Positions 3,826-6,152 of a stretch of DNA of 6,152 nucleotides are shown piece by piece. This DNA is from Candidatus Aenigmatarchaeota archaeon (GTDB lineage Archaea; Aenigmatarchaeota; Aenigmatarchaeia; QMZP01), in assembly GCA_030672315.1 (NCBI GenBank), contig DAOVGQ010000046.1, positions 1-6,152 of the forward strand. The letters are read 5' to 3'. A program made the translations under genes and the position numbers. Position 1 is the stretch's first letter, and each line of letters starts with the position of its first letter. Below the pieces are notes generated by a model. The model had not been told where the DNA came from. It worked only from the letters and a program-made list of their open reading frames with translations, and did not search any database.

Positions 3826-5145
3826 ATGCCTGCCAAAAAGCTTGAGAGAACCTGCACAAGGGAGATATCCCCAGGCCAGACCGTCCTTCTTAAGGGCTGG
3901 GTGGCCCAGCTCAGGGACCTGGGAGGCCTGAAATTCTTTCTCCTAAGGGACAGGGAGGGGCAGGTTCAGGTTACTCTCAAGAAGGGGGAATCCCCTCCAG
4001 GCCTAATGGCTGCCATGGGAAAGCTCAACAGGGAGGACTGCATTGCAGTCCGGGGTACGGCCAGAAAGTCCAGCCAGGCCCCAGGCGGCCTTGAGATAGT
4101 CCCTGAAAGGATTGAGATAATCAGCAGGTCAGAACCCACGCTTCCCATCGACATAAACAGCAAGATAGAGACAGGCCTTGACAAGAGGCATGACTGGCGT
4201 TCTCTTGATTTGAGAAACCCCAAGAACCTCGCGATATTCAAGATACAGTCAAAGCTTGTTGAGGGGATGCAGGACTGGCTCATCAGGAACGGCTACATCC
4301 AGGTATTCACACCATGCCTGATGGGAGCAGCCTCAGAGGGCGGGTCAGATGTGTTCCCGGTCATGTACTATGATAAGGAGGTTTTCCTGAGACAGGATCC
4401 CCAGCTCCACAGGCAGCTTGTCATTGCAGGCGGCTTTGACAAAATCTATGATATAGGACCCTCCTGGAGGGCAGAGCCAAGCCACACCACAAGGCACCTG
4501 TGCGAACACAGAGGGGTTGCTGTGGAGGCTGCCTTCATAAAGGACGAGACAGACACCATGAGGATAGAGGAGAACATTGTGATTTCTGCCCTCAAAAGGG
4601 TCTCAAGGGAATGCAAGGCAGAGCTGGAGATTCTGGGAAAGAAGGTAGTTGTTCCTGATGCCCCGTTCCCAGAGCTGAGGTTCCCAAGGATATATGACAT
4701 CCTCGAGAAGCTCGGCAAGAAGGTGGAGTTTGGCGATGAACCAGACAGGGAGGGAGAGATGCTCCTTTTCGAGTACGTAAAAAAGAAGCACAACCACGAG
4801 TTCTATTTCCTTAACAGGTTCCCCTTCAAGAAAAAACCATTCTATGTGATGAGGGTTGATGAGGACCCCGAGTGGGCCAGGAGCGTTGACCTGGTATTCA
4901 AGGGAGTGGAGCTGAGCTCGGGCGGTCAGAGAGAGCACCGCTACGACAAGCTTATGCAGCAGGTTAAGGAAAAGAAGATGAATCCTGAGGGCATTGAATG
5001 GTTCACCAAGTTCTTTAAGTACTCGGTTCCGCCCCATGGAGGGTTCTGTTTAGGTATAGAAAGGATTACCCAGCAGCTCCTTGATGTCAAAAACATAAGG
5101 GATACTGTTCTTTTCCCAAGAACCCCTGAGAGGTTTCTGCCTTAA
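3826..5145 (+). CDS. aspS: Aspartyl-tRNA synthetase, archaeal/eukaryal type, with a divergent amino-acid pocket
   Basis: A 439-residue class IIb synthetase, usual length for archaeal AspRS. An OB-fold anticodon domain occupies about 1-105 (LLKGWVAQLRDLGGLKFFLL), followed by the catalytic domain: flipping loop ASEGGSDVFPV (169-179), QDPQLHRQ (190-197), motif 2 GPSWRAEPSHTTRHL (211-225) with Arg215 and Glu217, LSSGGQREHRYDKL, and motif 3 PPHGGFCLGIERI near the end, finishing LFPRTPERFLP. ATG 3826 is preferred over in-frame GTG 3817 because it begins MPAKKLE and fits the TATA position. Unusual: by alignment from memory to E. coli Ser193, Lys198 and Asp233 of the aspartate site, this protein has Asp191, Arg196 and Ala232. 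The anticodon-domain determinants at Trp26/Lys85 of Thermococcus AspRS are Ala27 and Pro86 here; proline at the second is typical of non-discriminating enzymes that also charge tRNA-Asn. AspRS is the best call; exact specificity is uncertain. Confidence 0.9.
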   Translation: MPAKKLERTCTREISPGQTVLLKGWVAQLRDLGGLKFFLLRDREGQVQVTLKKGESPPGLMAAMGKLNREDCIAVRGTARKSSQAPGGLEIVPERIEIISRSEPTLPIDINSKIETGLDKRHDWRSLDLRNPKNLAIFKIQSKLVEGMQDWLIRNGYIQVFTPCLMGAASEGGSDVFPVMYYDKEVFLRQDPQLHRQLVIAGGFDKIYDIGPSWRAEPSHTTRHLCEHRGVAVEAAFIKDETDTMRIEENIVISALKRVSRECKAELEILGKKVVVPDAPFPELRFPRIYDILEKLGKKVEFGDEPDREGEMLLFEYVKKKHNHEFYFLNRFPFKKKPFYVMRVDEDPEWARSVDLVFKGVELSSGGQREHRYDKLMQQVKEKKMNPEGIEWFTKFFKYSVPPHGGFCLGIERITQQLLDVKNIRDTVLFPRTPERFLP

Positions 5146-5177
5146 ACAATTATATACAAAAAAAACAATTATTTACA
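5144..5177 (+). repeat. Two near-identical 15-bp direct repeats before the cohesin gene
   Basis: AAACAATTATATACA (5144-5158) and AAACAATTATTTACA (5163-5177) match at 14 of 15 positions, repeating every 19 bp. The first copy overlaps the AspRS stop and contains the TATA element; the second runs into the ATG at 5177. They could be a tandem regulator site or a small duplication in an A/T-rich gap. Confidence 0.5.
5148..5157 (+). promoter_or_regulatory. TATA box for the pilin-like/cohesin gene
   Basis: AATTATATAC, centred near 5153, is 24 nt upstream of ATG 5177. With no ribosome binding site in the 31-bp gap, this indicates a leaderless transcript beginning at or next to the start codon, independent of aspS. 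Confidence 0.5.
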
Positions 5178-5989
5178 TGGCTTCCAGCAAGGGCCAGATG
5201 TTCATCGTCACCATGGTGTTTCTCATAGCCCTGATATTCAGTGTGCAGCAGCTCCTGCTGCAGTACACTGCCATAGACCTCTCCACCCCGCCCCAGAGTA
5301 CAGATGCCTACCTAGTGGAAAACATGGGGTCAATATTCCAGGTCGCTCTGGACTCATCAGACGACTGCGAGGAGGCCCGCACGAACGTCAGGGAGCTCGA
5401 GAACCTTATAACAAGAACCATAAAGGGGGGATACTCAATTGACATATCCGGAGACATCGCCTGCTCTCCAGCAGGAGAATGGCCCTCAGCACCCGAGCTT
5501 ACAATCCTGGTGACCGTGACAAGCGAAACCTCTGAAACAAAGGCAGAGTTCAGGCTCTACTACGGAGGTCCTCCAATACCACTTATTTTTATAGAACCCG
5601 AAAACCAGACCAAAAGCTCTGACCCTGTAAACATCGATGTTTCTATATCAAATATTGAAAACCTCTATGGCCTCCAGTTCGACCTGACCTATGATCCCAG
5701 CATCCTCCAGTTCCAAGATATAAGCGAGGGCCCCTTCCTCTCAAGCGAGGGTCCCACTTTCTGGATAGACCCAGACACGAGTACGCCAGGTCTCCTCAAA
5801 AACACAGCCTGCGTCAGGGTTGGTCCAATAGGCGGCTTAGATGGTGACGGGGTGTTAGGGAGCATAACTTTCAGTATAGCCGGAACCGGTCAAAGCCCGA
5901 TTACCCTGGAAAATGTAATCCTTACAGACCCGGGCGGCAACAAAATATTACCTTTCAATATAAAGGGCGGAACAGTCAATATTATTTAA
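5177..5989 (+). CDS. Membrane-anchored pilin-like protein with a C-terminal cohesin domain
   Basis: A 270-residue surface protein. Residues 1-30 are a short charged head SSKGQ followed by one hydrophobic helix (about 8-28), resembling archaeal class III/pilin-like signals in which cleavage falls next to KGQ, but the glutamate usually at +5 is absent (QMFIV), so it may stay as an uncleaved anchor. Residues 33-130 form an extracellular segment with two cysteines (Cys64, Cys96) that could make a disulfide. Residues about 136-270 read as a cohesin domain: PVNIDVSISNIENLYGLQFDL, TYDPSILQF, SEGPFLS, VGPIGGLDGDGVLGSITF and a final GGTVNI strand. Cohesins bind dockerins on partner proteins; archaeal ones are not part of classical cellulosomes and their partners are mostly unknown. 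There is no sortase or C-terminal anchor. It starts 31 bp after aspS with its own TATA box and is followed after 1 bp by another cohesin gene. Confidence 0.8.
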   Translation: MASSKGQMFIVTMVFLIALIFSVQQLLLQYTAIDLSTPPQSTDAYLVENMGSIFQVALDSSDDCEEARTNVRELENLITRTIKGGYSIDISGDIACSPAGEWPSAPELTILVTVTSETSETKAEFRLYYGGPPIPLIFIEPENQTKSSDPVNIDVSISNIENLYGLQFDLTYDPSILQFQDISEGPFLSSEGPTFWIDPDTSTPGLLKNTACVRVGPIGGLDGDGVLGSITFSIAGTGQSPITLENVILTDPGGNKILPFNIKGGTVNII

Positions 5990-5990
5990 T

Positions 5991-6152
5991 ATGAAGGCAT
6001 CTAAATGCACGAATTTATCCCCTTTCTTCATCATACTGACATTGCTTTTTTTATCAAGCAGCGTTTCAGCAACCAATGTCTATATAGACCCCCCGAGCAA
6101 GTCAATAAGCGAAACCGGTAATGCATCAGTCAATGTCTCTATATCCGATGTC
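5991..6152 (+). CDS. Secreted cohesin-domain protein, N-terminal 54 residues, cut by window edge
   Basis: ATG 5991 opens a frame with no stop to the window end. It begins MKASKCTNLSP, has a hydrophobic core FFIILTLLFLSSS, and a likely signal-peptidase I site after SVSA (residue 27), then NVYIDPPSKSISETGNASVNVSISDV. That last part matches the first strands of a cohesin domain and resembles the previous gene (NVSISDV versus IDVSISNI). It starts 1 nt after the preceding stop (TAA-T-ATG) with no separate promoter or clear ribosome binding site, so it is probably co-transcribed and translated by reinitiation. Unlike its neighbour it has a conventional cleavable signal. The rest, including any further domains or membrane anchor, lies outside. 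Confidence 0.72.
   Translation, partial: MKASKCTNLSPFFIILTLLFLSSSVSATNVYIDPPSKSISETGNASVNVSISDV

Noticed and set aside
4603..5037. Minus-strand frame of 144 codons inside aspS (and similar ones at 3966-4283 and 4446-4793)
   Set aside because: They lie wholly within the catalytic or anticodon-domain coding region of aspS, with no motif of their own.

Overview
The window comes from an archaeon. The evidence is a sliding clamp (PCNA), a Taw1-type tRNA wyosine enzyme, an archaeal Ogg2 8-oxoguanine glycosylase, an archaeal/eukaryal-type aspartyl-tRNA synthetase, TATA-like boxes about 24-27 nt upstream of likely start points, GGAGGTGA-type ribosome binding sites on some genes, and apparently leaderless starts on others. 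Base composition looks near 50% GC. The phylum cannot be fixed from sequence alone; the style of the AspRS and of the surface proteins suggests a DPANN or related uncultured lineage, but that is only an impression.

Layout: the left 3.7 kb is read on the minus strand and the right 2.3 kb on the plus strand, with a divergent promoter region at about 3713-3825. In minus-strand transcription order: a small single OB-fold protein (3374-3727), PCNA (2560-3309), then a tight four-gene group of an EncFtn-family ferritin-like protein (2161-2415), endonuclease III (1492-2151), a DUF123/GIY-YIG protein (1061-1495) and Ogg2 (471-1106), and last the start of Taw1/TYW1 (1-396, cut by the window edge). On the plus strand: AspRS (3826-5145), a membrane-anchored pilin-like protein with a C-terminal cohesin domain (5177-5989), and, one base later, the start of a second, secreted cohesin protein (5991 to the window edge).

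The most interesting unit is the four-gene group. An EncFtn-type ferroxidase with all its metal-site residues, but without a neighbouring encapsulin gene in this window and without an evident cargo-targeting tail, is probably co-transcribed with two glycosylases that remove oxidised pyrimidines (Nth) and 8-oxoguanine (Ogg2), plus a predicted nuclease-fold protein. This looks like an iron/oxidative-DNA-damage module. Its 144-bp upstream region has a TATA box, a 17-bp palindrome over the predicted transcription start, two Shine-Dalgarno sequences (one before a 7-codon leader reading frame) and a potential hairpin that would mask the ferritin ribosome binding site.

Other points: the AspRS has unusual replacements in its predicted aspartate-binding pocket, and the two adjacent cohesin-domain proteins use different membrane-targeting signals. 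No tRNA or rRNA gene, CRISPR array, insertion sequence or other mobile element was seen. There is no gene-free stretch longer than 300 bases; the longest gaps are about 144 bp and about 100 bp, and both look regulatory.
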